NCBI RefSeq assembly: GCF_000297395.2
Contig: NZ_HF570108.1
Span: 5,327,296-5,379,599 of the forward strand
Reading direction: 5' to 3'
Source: Micromonospora lupini str. Lupac 08
GTDB taxonomy: Bacteria > Actinomycetota > Actinomycetes > Mycobacteriales > Micromonosporaceae
Length of the DNA: 52,304 nucleotides
Shown here piece by piece: positions 25,936 through 33,312 of this stretch; the first letter of the stretch is position 1; every line of letters begins with the position of its first letter. The notes below the pieces were generated by a model, which searched no databases, was not told the origin of the DNA, and saw nothing but the letters and a program-made list of their open reading frames with translations. Position numbers and translations under genes: made by a program.

Positions 25936-27777
25936 TCAGTCATAGATCGCCTCCACCAGCCACTGACCGGACTCCACGGCGAGCAGCAGAGCGGTGCCGT
26001 CGGCGAGGCTGACCTGGAACCGGGCCCGGCGACGGGCCTCGGCCGGCGCCCACCAGCGCTCGTCCACCGGCCACGGACCGGCCCAGCCCACGATCTCCGC
26101 CGGCCGGCCGGTGCCGACCACCAGTCGGGCGGGAACAGCGCTCACCGCCAACCGCGCACTGATCACCACCGGCTCGCCGGCGGCGTCGTGCACGGTCGCG
26201 GCGAGCGGACTGGGCAGCACCACAGCGGGCGCGGGCGGCGGCAGCCGGCCCGGCCACGGCGGAACGTCCCCACCGCGATCAGCGGGCCGACCGGCACCGC
26301 CGGCCCGGCCACCGTCAGCCCGGCCACCGTCAGCCCGGCCACCGTCAGCCCGGCCACCGTCAGCCCGGCCACCGTCAGCCCGGCCACCGTCAGCCCGGCC
26401 ACCGTCAGCCCGGCCACCGTCAGCCCGGCTACCGCCGACACGGTCACCGCCGGCAAGACCACCGCCGGCCCAGTCACTGCCGGCACGGGTTCCGCCGGCA
26501 CGGCCACCGCCGGTGGCCCGATCGGCGCCGGCGACGGCCGGCGGACCGGGTCGGGCGGGGAGCCGCTCGTCGCCCCACGGCACCAGGCGCACCTGGTCGG
26601 CCGGGGAGCGCCCACCGCCGAGCACGGCCGTGACCACCGCTTCCGGGCCGAGGATGCCCTGTACCCGACTCAATGCCCGGTGCGCCCGCTCCCGCTCCTC
26701 GCCCGTCTCCCCCCAGAGACCGGCCTGCAGGCCGGCCTGGGCGAGCACCCCGTCCGGGATCAGCCGCAGCCGGATGATGCCGGCGGTCGGTCGGGCCGGT
26801 CGGGCGCCGGTGCGGCCGTTGCTGCCGGAGAGCCAGCCGTCGAGCTGCCAGCGCACCCGGTCGGCGATGGCGGCGGCGGTGAGCAGGCCGTCGTGCCGCC
26901 ACACCCGGTGCAGCTCCTGCCCGTGCTCGGTGACCGCCTCGATGCCGAGCCGGGTGCAGGCCAGCCCGTGCCCGGCGAGCCGGTCGTGCAACTGCTCGGC
27001 CAACGCTCGGGCGGCGAACGCCGCCGCGTCGACCCGGTCGATCGGCTCGTCGTACGTGGCGGTCACCGTCAGGTCGGTGGGCGGCTCCCGGACGGCGAGT
27101 GGGCGGTGATCCCGGCCGGCGGCCAACCGGTGGGCCAGCGCGCCGTCGAACCCGAACCGGGCCAGCACGTCGCCGGCCGGTAGCGCGGCGAAGTCGCCGA
27201 GGGTCCGCACCCCCAGCCGGCGCAGCAGGTCGGCCAGCGCGGACCGACCGAGCGCCTCGACCGGCATCCCGGCCAGGAACGCCGGTGTTCCACCCGGCTC
27301 CACCACCCGGCCGGCGCGGGCGGCCAACCCCGCGGCGAACACCCCGTCGGCGATGCCCACCTGGCTCTCCACCAGACAGGACTGGGCGACGTGCTCGATG
27401 AGCCGCTCGGCGGCCGCCTCCTCGCCACCGAGGTAGCGACTCGGGCCCCGGGCGGCAACCGCACAGGCGCCCGGACGGACCACCTCGACGCCGGCGACCA
27501 GTTCCTCCAGCGCGGCGACCACCGGCTCGAACGCCCGGGCGTCCCGGCCGGGGTCGTACTCCACGACGGTGAGCTGCGGACAACGGCCCTGCGCCTCCCG
27601 CTTGCGCAGCCCTCGGCGCACGCCCTCGGCGCGGGCCCGCTCGGAGCAGGCGACCACCCGGTTGGCGTGCAGCACGGCGACCGGACCGGTGGCCGGCACC
27701 CCGTCGACGATCTCGGCGGCGAGCACCGGCCAGTCCGGGCACCACAGCAACAGGGTCCGGATCGGCGAGCCCGTCAC
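25936..27777 (-). CDS. imuB: ImuB, catalytically inactive Y-family polymerase homologue
   Basis: 613 residues from GTG 27777, which overlaps the imuA' stop in GTGA. The palm starts TLLLWCPDWPVLAAE where active Y-family enzymes have an acidic HVDMD motif, so the metal ligands are missing as expected for ImuB. Finger and little-finger parts (ACAVAARGPSRYLGGEE, VGIADGVFAAGLAARAG, RLGVRTLGDFAALP, LRLIPDGVL) are preserved. ImuB is the hub that binds DnaE2, ImuA' and the sliding clamp. A Gly-Arg-Ala-Asp-Gly repeat array interrupts it before the conserved C-terminal end (VGWAGPWPVDERWW). I could not identify a clean clamp-binding motif. Confidence 0.92.
   Translation of the reverse strand: MTGSPIRTLLLWCPDWPVLAAEIVDGVPATGPVAVLHANRVVACSERARAEGVRRGLRKREAQGRCPQLTVVEYDPGRDARAFEPVVAALEELVAGVEVVRPGACAVAARGPSRYLGGEEAAAERLIEHVAQSCLVESQVGIADGVFAAGLAARAGRVVEPGGTPAFLAGMPVEALGRSALADLLRRLGVRTLGDFAALPAGDVLARFGFDGALAHRLAAGRDHRPLAVREPPTDLTVTATYDEPIDRVDAAAFAARALAEQLHDRLAGHGLACTRLGIEAVTEHGQELHRVWRHDGLLTAAAIADRVRWQLDGWLSGSNGRTGARPARPTAGIIRLRLIPDGVLAQAGLQAGLWGETGEERERAHRALSRVQGILGPEAVVTAVLGGGRSPADQVRLVPWGDERLPARPGPPAVAGADRATGGGRAGGTRAGSDWAGGGLAGGDRVGGSRADGGRADGGRADGGRADGGRADGGRADGGRADGGRADGGRAGGAGRPADRGGDVPPWPGRLPPPAPAVVLPSPLAATVHDAAGEPVVISARLAVSAVPARLVVGTGRPAEIVGWAGPWPVDERWWAPAEARRRARFQVSLADGTALLLAVESGQWLVEAIYD
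26311..26430. repeat. 15-bp tandem array (8 copies) inside imuB
   Basis: Eight consecutive 15-bp units (plus strand ACCGTCAGCCCGGCC), seven identical and the last with one change, encode G-R-A-D-G on the minus strand. Decayed units flank the array on both sides, to about 26296 and 26520. The period keeps the frame, so copy-number change would lengthen or shorten a flexible linker without breaking imuB. Confidence 0.92.
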
Positions 27778-28499
27778 CCCGACCCGACCAGGGCGAGCGA
27801 CACGGACGGACGGCCCACTGTCGACCGGGCCGCCCCGGGAATGACCCGGGTGAGCTCGGCGCCGGGGAGCCAGACCTTGATCTCCTTGGGGCGGGCGGCT
27901 GCTCCGCGCCCACGCGCCGAGACGGTGACCTCCCGGCGACGCAGCCGCCCCCGGCCCTGGCCGAGCCCCTCCCAGACGCCACGGACCACCTGCAACGTCA
28001 CGTCCGCGCCGTCCCACCGGCCGTACGGAACGAGCACACTGCCGCGCTGTCGGGCCCGCGCGGCCAGCCGGGTGGCGACCGAGGCGGAGACCGCAGCGGG
28101 TACGGCGGTGACCACGACGTCCACCCCGTCGATCAGCGCGGCGACAACTGTGGCCCACTCGGGGCCGGGATTCGGTACCAGGGCCAGCCGGTCCAGGGCG
28201 ATGCCCAGCTCGGCTGCCGCACCCGCGCCGAACGTCGGCACTCCGACCACGGCGCACCACGAACCGGCCCGGGACGCCTCGGCCAGCAGGGCCAGCACCA
28301 GCGAGGTGCCGCCACTGCGTCGGGGTTGACCTGCGGCGACCGCGATCGTGCTGCCGCGACGCAGGCCCCGGTTGGGCAGCAGGCCGGTCAGCTCGGGCGC
28401 CACCGGCAGCACCCGGTGGCCGCCGACCGGATCGGGTGCGCTCGCCGGGCGTACCAGATCGGCCAGTGCGGCGGAACCGACCACCATGCGGCCCGCCAT
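27774..28499 (-). CDS. imuA': ImuA'-like RecA-fold accessory protein
   Basis: 241 residues. The context (directly before and overlapping imuB) and RecA-like core (GGHRVLPVAPELTGLLPNRGLRRGSTIAVAA, LVLALLAEASRAGSWCAVVGVPTFGAGAAAELGI) identify the actinobacterial ImuA' type. The would-be Walker A loop reads GQPRRSGGTSL and lacks the usual lysine, so ATP binding is doubtful. ImuA' is required with ImuB and DnaE2 for induced mutagenesis in mycobacteria. It lies 100 bases after the HEPN-like gene on the same strand. Confidence 0.8.
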   Translation of the reverse strand: MAGRMVVGSAALADLVRPASAPDPVGGHRVLPVAPELTGLLPNRGLRRGSTIAVAAGQPRRSGGTSLVLALLAEASRAGSWCAVVGVPTFGAGAAAELGIALDRLALVPNPGPEWATVVAALIDGVDVVVTAVPAAVSASVATRLAARARQRGSVLVPYGRWDGADVTLQVVRGVWEGLGQGRGRLRRREVTVSARGRGAAARPKEIKVWLPGAELTRVIPGAARSTVGRPSVSLALVGSG

Positions 28500-28599
28500 G
28501 GGACCAACCCCCCGTCGTTGCTGTGGAACAGATCAGGACCGACGCACCGTGACGCCGGCCGCCCGGCTTCCCTTCCAGGCGGTCGGCATCACGGCGGGC

Positions 28600-29049
28600 T
28601 CACGCGGCGAGGCCGTCCAGGGCCGGTTGGTGTGCCACGCCGAGCGCGGTCTCCACCACCGTGACGAACTGTTCGGCGGCGCGGAGCAGATCGTCGGCCT
28701 CACGGGCGCTGACCACCCGGGGGATGCCGGCTTCGGCGGCGGCTCGCTTGCTGGCCCCGGCGGCGAAGAACCGGGACCACTCGTCGAGCTCGGGGGCGAC
28801 GGCGCAGAGCAGAACCCAGACGCTGGTGATCCGGTTGCGCCGGCTCGGGGCGGGCCGGGCCCGGGCGGCGAGCAGGGCGGCCGCCGCGCGCAACGCCGCC
28901 AGGTGGGCGGCCGCGTAGCGCAGGCCGTCGGGTCGGGTCTGGCCGGCCTCGACCAGCCCACGGCGGGCCAGGGTGAGGAGCTGGGCAGGGGTGCGGTGCG
29001 GCAGCACGTGCGCCGGCACCGTCGGTGCCTGAGCCGGGTTGGTCGGCAT
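28600..29049 (-). CDS. SAV_6107-type HEPN-domain protein, first gene of the SOS operon
   Basis: 149 residues, all-helical in appearance (PAQLLTLARRGLVEAGQ, LRYAAAHLAALRAAAALLAARARP, ITSVWVLLCAVAPELDEWSRFFAAGASKRAAAEAG, ADDLLRAAEQFVTVVETALG). This matches the SAV_6107 family, which databases place among HEPN domains. I do not see the R-x4-6-H motif of HEPN ribonucleases, so nuclease activity is not supported. GGAGGAGA 6 bases upstream of the ATG fixes the start. It is the first gene downstream of the two LexA boxes and upstream of imuA'-imuB-dnaE2, which implies damage-induced expression. Confidence 0.75.
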   Translation of the reverse strand: MPTNPAQAPTVPAHVLPHRTPAQLLTLARRGLVEAGQTRPDGLRYAAAHLAALRAAAALLAARARPAPSRRNRITSVWVLLCAVAPELDEWSRFFAAGASKRAAAEAGIPRVVSAREADDLLRAAEQFVTVVETALGVAHQPALDGLAA

Positions 29050-29149
29050 GGACTGTCTCCTCCACATGGCCGGGGCGTCGGCCGGGGCGGTGGTGCCGCC
29101 GACGAGACGCCGAGGTCGGGTGGTGCGGAGGAAGACGCACCGGGGGTGG

Positions 29150-29243
29150 CCGGCCGGGTGTGGATGCTTCCCCACACCACACCCGGCCGGCGTACCGGCG
29201 GGTTCGTCGCTCGCCGCCCGGGGGTCGTGGGCGGCGAGCGACG
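29150..29243 (-). other. Two strong hairpins in the mutasome operon leader
   Basis: Two adjacent perfect inverted repeats, 14 bp (29150-29163 with 29177-29190) and 15 bp (29205-29219 with 29229-29243), lie in the roughly 340-base leader between the LexA boxes and the first gene. No gene was found in 29050-29501 apart from these hairpins, the promoter and the LexA boxes. They could attenuate transcription, stabilise the mRNA or be spacer structure. Confidence 0.6.
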
Positions 29244-29349
29244 CTCCTGCCTGATGGGACCGGGCTCGCGACTGCCCGGAAACCCAGGTGCGGCCCGCGA
29301 AGCCACACCGCCCGGAGCTGGCGCCGCGAAACACCGCGCTCCGGCTGGT

Positions 29350-29386
29350 TGGAACGGGCGTTCGAGGCAATCGAACACTCGTTCTA
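29350..29386 (-). promoter_or_regulatory. Tandem LexA (SOS) boxes
   Basis: TGGAAC-N4-GTTCGA (29350-29365) and TCGAAC-N4-GTTCTA (29371-29386) each match the actinobacterial LexA palindrome TCGAAC-N4-GTTCGA at 11 of 12 fixed positions. Their centres are 21 bp apart, two helical turns on the same face. They lie just downstream of a plausible promoter reading into the HEPN-imuA'-imuB-dnaE2 genes. Confidence 0.88.
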
Positions 29387-29396
29387 ACTGCTCCTG

Positions 29397-29427
29397 ACAG
29401 TACACCTCCCCTCCGACGAAAATGCAA
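29397..29427 (-). promoter_or_regulatory. Putative promoter of the mutasome operon
   Basis: TTGCAT (29427-29422) and TACTGT (29402-29397) with a 19-bp spacer on the minus strand. The LexA boxes begin about 10 bases downstream and would cover the transcription start. Moderate match only. Confidence 0.4.
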
Positions 29428-29501
29428 CGTGTGACGCGCCGGGGCTCGCGTCGATGCGTACCGGCGTGAACCGGCACCGGCGGACCGGGAAGAATGTCCC
29501 C

Positions 29502-29990
29502 ATGCAGCCACACCCGAACGTACGGGCGGTGCAGGACGCACTCGACGGCGCCGGTGCGCGCGACGACGCCGGCCAGCCCAGCACGGTCCGCCTGCTGCCC
29601 GACGCGGTGCACACCGCGGCAGCCGCCGCCGAGGCGCTCGGCGTCGAGGTCGGCCAGATCGCCAACTCGCTGATCTTCGACGCGGACGACGCGCCGCTGC
29701 TCGTGCTCACCTCCGGCGCGCACCGGGTCGACACCGCCGGCCTGGCCGCGTCCATCGGAGTCACCCGGCTGCGCCGGGCCACCCCGGAGTTCGTCCGCAC
29801 GCACACCGGGCAGCCGATCGGCGGAGTCGCCCCGCTCGGGCACCCGCAGCCGCTGCGCACCCTGGTGGACACCGCGCTGGCGGCGTACCCGCAGATCTGG
29901 GCCGCGGGCGGCGTACCGCAGGCGGTCTTCCCGACCACCTACGCCGAGCTGCTGCGCGTCACCGCCGGCACCCCGGCCGAGGTGGCGTGA
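29502..29990 (+). CDS. YbaK/ProX-type aminoacyl-tRNA deacylase
   Basis: 162 residues. Family features include VEVGQIANSLIFDADDAPLLVLTSGAHRVD, VTRLRRATPEFVRTHTGQPIGGVAPLGHP and the C-terminal VFPTTYAELLRVTAG. Members hydrolyse mischarged Cys-tRNA(Pro) or Ala-tRNA(Pro), protecting translation. The ATG at 29502 begins the conserved part. It overlaps the next gene at GTGA, so it is the first member of an operon that otherwise looks like carotenoid synthesis; the functional link is not obvious. Confidence 0.88.
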   Translation: MQPHPNVRAVQDALDGAGARDDAGQPSTVRLLPDAVHTAAAAAEALGVEVGQIANSLIFDADDAPLLVLTSGAHRVDTAGLAASIGVTRLRRATPEFVRTHTGQPIGGVAPLGHPQPLRTLVDTALAAYPQIWAAGGVPQAVFPTTYAELLRVTAGTPAEVA

Positions 29991-30724
29991 GCGCCGTACC
30001 GGAGCTGGTCACCCTGCACGTGTGGCGGACTCCCCGCGGCGCGCTGCCCCGGGCGCTGACCCGGATGGCGGTGGACCCGCGTCGGCTGCGGGCCCTGCCG
30101 GGCGTCCGGTTCGGCAAGCTGCTGGGCACGGGGACCGGCACCGGCTTCGGGCCGGGCGACGCCGACCTGACCCGGTGGGCGGCGCTTACCGTCTGGGACT
30201 CCCCCGCCGCGGCGGCCGGCTTCGACGACTCGCCGGTCGGACGCGCCTGGGCACGGATCGCCCACGCCCAGGCCCGGGTCGACCTACGCCCGCTGAGCAG
30301 CCGGGGCGAGTGGTCCGGCCGGCGGCCGTTCGGCGAGCCGCCGGGCGGCCGGGTCACCGGCCCGGTGCTGGCGCTGACCCGGGCCCGGTTGCGGGCCCGC
30401 CGGGCGGCCACCTTCTGGCGGGCGATCCCGCCGGTGGCCGCCGCCCTGCGCGACGCGCCCGGGTTGCTGGCCCGGTTCGGCGTCGGTGAGGCCCCGCTGG
30501 GTTGGCAGGGCACGGTGAGCGTGTGGCGTGACCCGACGGACCTGGTGGCGTTCGCGTACCGTCACCCGGAGCATCGGGCGGCGATCATGCGAACCCCCAC
30601 CGCGGGCTGGTACGCCGAGGAGCTGTTCGCCCGGTTCGAGGTACGCGACGTGGTCGGCGACCGGACGGTCCTCGGGTGGGTCGCCGACGACGACCAGGCG
30701 ACAGTGAAGGGTGGACGGGCATGA
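29987..30724 (+). CDS. Spheroidene monooxygenase (CrtA)-like protein
   Basis: 245 residues. The pattern VTLHVWRTPRGALPRALTRMAVD, LPGVRFGKLLGTGTG, DADLTRWAALTVWDSPAAAAGF and WQGTVSVWRDPTDLVAFAYRHPEHRAAI resembles CrtA, the oxygenase that adds 2-keto groups to acyclic carotenoids in purple bacteria. Here the gene overlaps both neighbours by 4 bases and stands five genes ahead of a CrtD-type desaturase, so a carotenoid role is likely. The actual reaction in actinobacteria is not established to my knowledge. Confidence 0.72.
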   Translation: MSAVPELVTLHVWRTPRGALPRALTRMAVDPRRLRALPGVRFGKLLGTGTGTGFGPGDADLTRWAALTVWDSPAAAAGFDDSPVGRAWARIAHAQARVDLRPLSSRGEWSGRRPFGEPPGGRVTGPVLALTRARLRARRAATFWRAIPPVAAALRDAPGLLARFGVGEAPLGWQGTVSVWRDPTDLVAFAYRHPEHRAAIMRTPTAGWYAEELFARFEVRDVVGDRTVLGWVADDDQATVKGGRA

Positions 30725-31272
30725 GGTTGGTGCGCTGGACGCCGGACGATCTCGTCCGACGGCTGGACGACGTGGTGGCCGTCTACGGCGAGGCGATGGG
30801 ATACCGCACCGATCTGCTGGAGGCCCGGCGCGGCTACATCGCCACCCACGTCCGCCGGCCCGGGTTCCGGGCCGTGGCCAGCCTGACCAGCGAGGGTCAC
30901 CTCGCCGGCTTCGGGTACGGCTATCTGGGCGGTCCGGGTCAGTGGTGGCACGACCAGGTGTACCGGGCGCTGGACGGCCCGACCCGCAAGCGCTGGCTCA
31001 CCCACTGCTTCGAGGTGGTCGAGCTGCACGTCCGCCCGCCGGCGCAGGGGCACGGGCTGGGCGCCGGACAGTTGCGGGCGCTGCTCACGATGGCCGAGGG
31101 CGACACGACGCTGCTGTCCACCCCGGAGGCCCCGGAGCAGACCTCGCGGGCCTGGCGGCTGTACCGGCGGTTCGGCTTCGTCGACGTGCTGCGCGACTTC
31201 CACTTCCCCGGTGACGAACGGCCCTTCGGCGTACTCGGTCGAGATCTGCCGCTTGAGCCGTCCGCGTCATGA
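30721..31272 (+). CDS. GNAT-family N-acetyltransferase
   Basis: 183 residues from an ATGA overlap. The acetyl-CoA-binding motif is seen as ELHVRPPAQGHGLGAGQLRALL, followed by the family's terminal pattern SRAWRLYRRFGFVDVLRDFHFPGDERPFGVLGRDLPL. The substrate is unknown. Both ends overlap neighbours (CrtA-like upstream, CruF-like downstream), an unusual place for an acetyltransferase and a hint that it may act on a carotenoid pathway product or be carried along in the operon. Confidence 0.85.
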   Translation: MRLVRWTPDDLVRRLDDVVAVYGEAMGYRTDLLEARRGYIATHVRRPGFRAVASLTSEGHLAGFGYGYLGGPGQWWHDQVYRALDGPTRKRWLTHCFEVVELHVRPPAQGHGLGAGQLRALLTMAEGDTTLLSTPEAPEQTSRAWRLYRRFGFVDVLRDFHFPGDERPFGVLGRDLPLEPSAS

Positions 31273-32177
31273 CCCGGCGGATCTCCTGGACGCTGCTGGC
31301 CGTCCTGGTGCTCGCCCAGATCTGCTACCCGCTGACCACCGGTGCCACCCGGGCCGGGCTGACCGTGGCCACTGTCGTGCTCGGCTGGTTGCTCTCGGTC
31401 GGTCACGCGCTGCTCAGTCGCGGGCCCCGGGTCGCGGCGGCGCTTGTCGCGGTGGCCACCGGCGGCGGGTTCGCGATCGAGGCGATCGGGGTGGCCACCG
31501 GTGTGCCGTTCGGCAGCTACGACTACTCGGGTGAGCTGGGCCCCAAGCTGGCCGGGGTGCCGTTGATCATCCCGCTGGCGTGGACCTGGATGGCCTGGCC
31601 GGCGTGGCTGGCCGCGGTCCGCCTGACCGGCGGCAGCGGCACGCCGACCGACAGCCGCACGACGGCCAGCCACGGCACGCCGGTCGGCAGCGGCACGACG
31701 GTCGGCAGCGGCACGACGGCCGGCCGGTGGGTGGGCAGGATCGCGCTGGCGGCGGTGGGGCTGGCCGCCTGGGACCTCTTCCTCGACCCGCAGATGGTCG
31801 CCGAGGGCTACTGGGTCTGGCGGGACGCCACCCCGGCGCTGCCCGGCCTGGCCGGCATCCCGGTCAGCAACTACCTGGGCTGGCTGCTCTTCGCGGTGCT
31901 GCTGATGAGCGCGCTGCGCCCGTTGGCCGGGCCGTCCGCCGAGCACACCGATCGGCGGGACCACCCGATGCTCGCGCTGTACCTGTGGACGTACTTCTCC
32001 AGCATCCTGGCCCACGCGGTCTTCCTGGACCTGCCCGCGTCGGCGCTCTGGGGCACCGCCGGCATGGCGGTCACCGCCGTGCCGTTGACGGTCACCCTGC
32101 TGCGCGCCCGCCGGCCCCACCACGCGCGCCGGGACGACCACCAACCGCACCGCCCCGGCGTCGACGCGACCCGATGA
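31269..32177 (+). CDS. cruF: CruF-like carotenoid 1',2'-hydratase (DUF422)
   Basis: 302-residue membrane protein with about seven spans. The DUF422/CruF family is recognised from GYYPLTT-like opening spans, GFAIEAIGVATGVPFGSYDYSGELGPKLAGVPLIIPLAWTWM (read in parts), WDLFLDPQMVAEGYWVW and GIPVSNYLGWLL. CruF adds water across the psi end of an acyclic or monocyclic carotenoid, giving the 1'-hydroxyl needed for later glycosylation. An extra Gly/Thr/Ser-rich loop of about 30 residues (near 120-150) looks like a local expansion. The start overlaps the acetyltransferase stop. Confidence 0.85.
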   Translation: MTRRISWTLLAVLVLAQICYPLTTGATRAGLTVATVVLGWLLSVGHALLSRGPRVAAALVAVATGGGFAIEAIGVATGVPFGSYDYSGELGPKLAGVPLIIPLAWTWMAWPAWLAAVRLTGGSGTPTDSRTTASHGTPVGSGTTVGSGTTAGRWVGRIALAAVGLAAWDLFLDPQMVAEGYWVWRDATPALPGLAGIPVSNYLGWLLFAVLLMSALRPLAGPSAEHTDRRDHPMLALYLWTYFSSILAHAVFLDLPASALWGTAGMAVTAVPLTVTLLRARRPHHARRDDHQPHRPGVDATR

Positions 32178-33301
32178 TCGTCCTGGCCGCACTGCTGCTC
32201 GCCGTCGCGGCGCTGACCGGGCACACCTGGGTCAACGCCGCCCGATGGCTGCGTCGCCCCACCGACCGACCCGACGACGTCGACGAGCCGGTGGCCGTCC
32301 TGCTGCCGCTTCGCGACGAGGCCACCCGGGTCACGCCCTGTCTCCGCGCCCTGCTCGCCCAGCGTGGTGTGCCGGCGCTGCGCATCGTGGTCCTCGACGA
32401 CGGATCCACCGACGGCACCGCCGACGTGGTCCGCGCGGTCGTCGGCGACGACCCGCGGGTCACCCTGCTCAGCGGGGTCGCCCCGCCGCCGGGCTGGTTG
32501 GGCAAGCCGCACGCCTGCTGGCAGTTGGCCACCCGGGCCGACCCGGGGGCCACCGCGCTGGTCTTCGTCGACGCCGACGTGGTGCTCGCCCCGCACGCCG
32601 TGGCCGCCGCCGTCACCGAACTGCGCGCCGCCCGCGCGACGCTGCTGTCGCCGTACCCCCGGATCGTGGTGGCGACGGCTGCCGACCGGCTCGTGCAGCC
32701 GCTGTTGCAGTGGTTGTGGCTGACCTTCCTGCCGCTGCGGGCGATGGAGCGCTCGCGGCGGCCGTCGCTGGCCGCGGCAGGCGGGCAGTTCCTGGTGGTG
32801 GACCGGGCCGGCTACACCGCCGCCGGCGGGCACGCCGCCGTCGCCGACAAGATCCTGGAGGACGTCGAGCTGGCCCGGGCGGTCAAGCGCGCCGGCGGGC
32901 GGATCGCCCTGGCCGACGGCTCCCGGCTGGCCACCTGCCGGATGTACGACGACTGGCCGCAACTGCGTGACGGGTACTCGAAGTCGCTGTGGGCGTCGTT
33001 CGGGCACCCCGGCGCGGCGGCCACCGTGGTGACACTGCTGCTCCTGCTCTACACCGCTCCGCCGCTGGTCGCGCTGGTCGGGCTCGTGGTCGGCTCGACG
33101 CAGGTGGCCGCCGTGGGCCTGGCGGGCTACCTGCTCGGGGTGGCCGGGCGGGTGCTCACCGCCCGCGCGACAGGCGGCCGGTGGTGGCCCGACGCGCTCG
33201 CACACCCCGTGTCGGTCGTGGTCCTCGGTTGGTTGACGCTGCGGTCGTACCATCTGCGAAAGCGACGCCGCCTGACCTGGCGGGGCCGCCCGGTCAGCTA
33301 G
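32174..33301 (+). CDS. cruG: GT2-family glycosyltransferase, CruG-like
   Basis: 375 residues with an N-terminal span, a GT-A domain and C-terminal spans. Key motifs are VAVLLPLRDEATRVTPCL, RIVVLDDGSTDGTADVV, ALVFVDADVVL (DxD-type) and the QFLVVDRAGYTAAGGH / LEDVELARAVKRAGG block. CruG-type enzymes attach a sugar to the 2'-hydroxyl of carotenoids such as myxol. The ATGA overlap with cruF and the desaturase 11 bases after it define a CruF-CruG-CrtD module like those used for 2'-glucosylated carotenoids in Salinispora (sioxanthin). Confidence 0.82.
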   Translation: MIVLAALLLAVAALTGHTWVNAARWLRRPTDRPDDVDEPVAVLLPLRDEATRVTPCLRALLAQRGVPALRIVVLDDGSTDGTADVVRAVVGDDPRVTLLSGVAPPPGWLGKPHACWQLATRADPGATALVFVDADVVLAPHAVAAAVTELRAARATLLSPYPRIVVATAADRLVQPLLQWLWLTFLPLRAMERSRRPSLAAAGGQFLVVDRAGYTAAGGHAAVADKILEDVELARAVKRAGGRIALADGSRLATCRMYDDWPQLRDGYSKSLWASFGHPGAAATVVTLLLLLYTAPPLVALVGLVVGSTQVAAVGLAGYLLGVAGRVLTARATGGRWWPDALAHPVSVVVLGWLTLRSYHLRKRRRLTWRGRPVS

Positions 33302-33312
33302 GAGGGCGCGGC

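Noticed and set aside
26296..26520. Possible CRISPR array from regular short repeats
   Set aside because: The units are contiguous 15-bp coding repeats without spacers, inside imuB in frame.
27778..28260. 161-residue N-terminal extension of imuB
   Set aside because: It overlaps imuA' completely and is Arg/Gly-rich shadow sequence; the GTGA junction at 27777 gives the natural start.
29050..29541. Longer start for the HEPN-like protein
   Set aside because: It would run through the LexA boxes and the hairpins; the ATG at 29049 has a strong GGAGGAG site and starts the conserved region.
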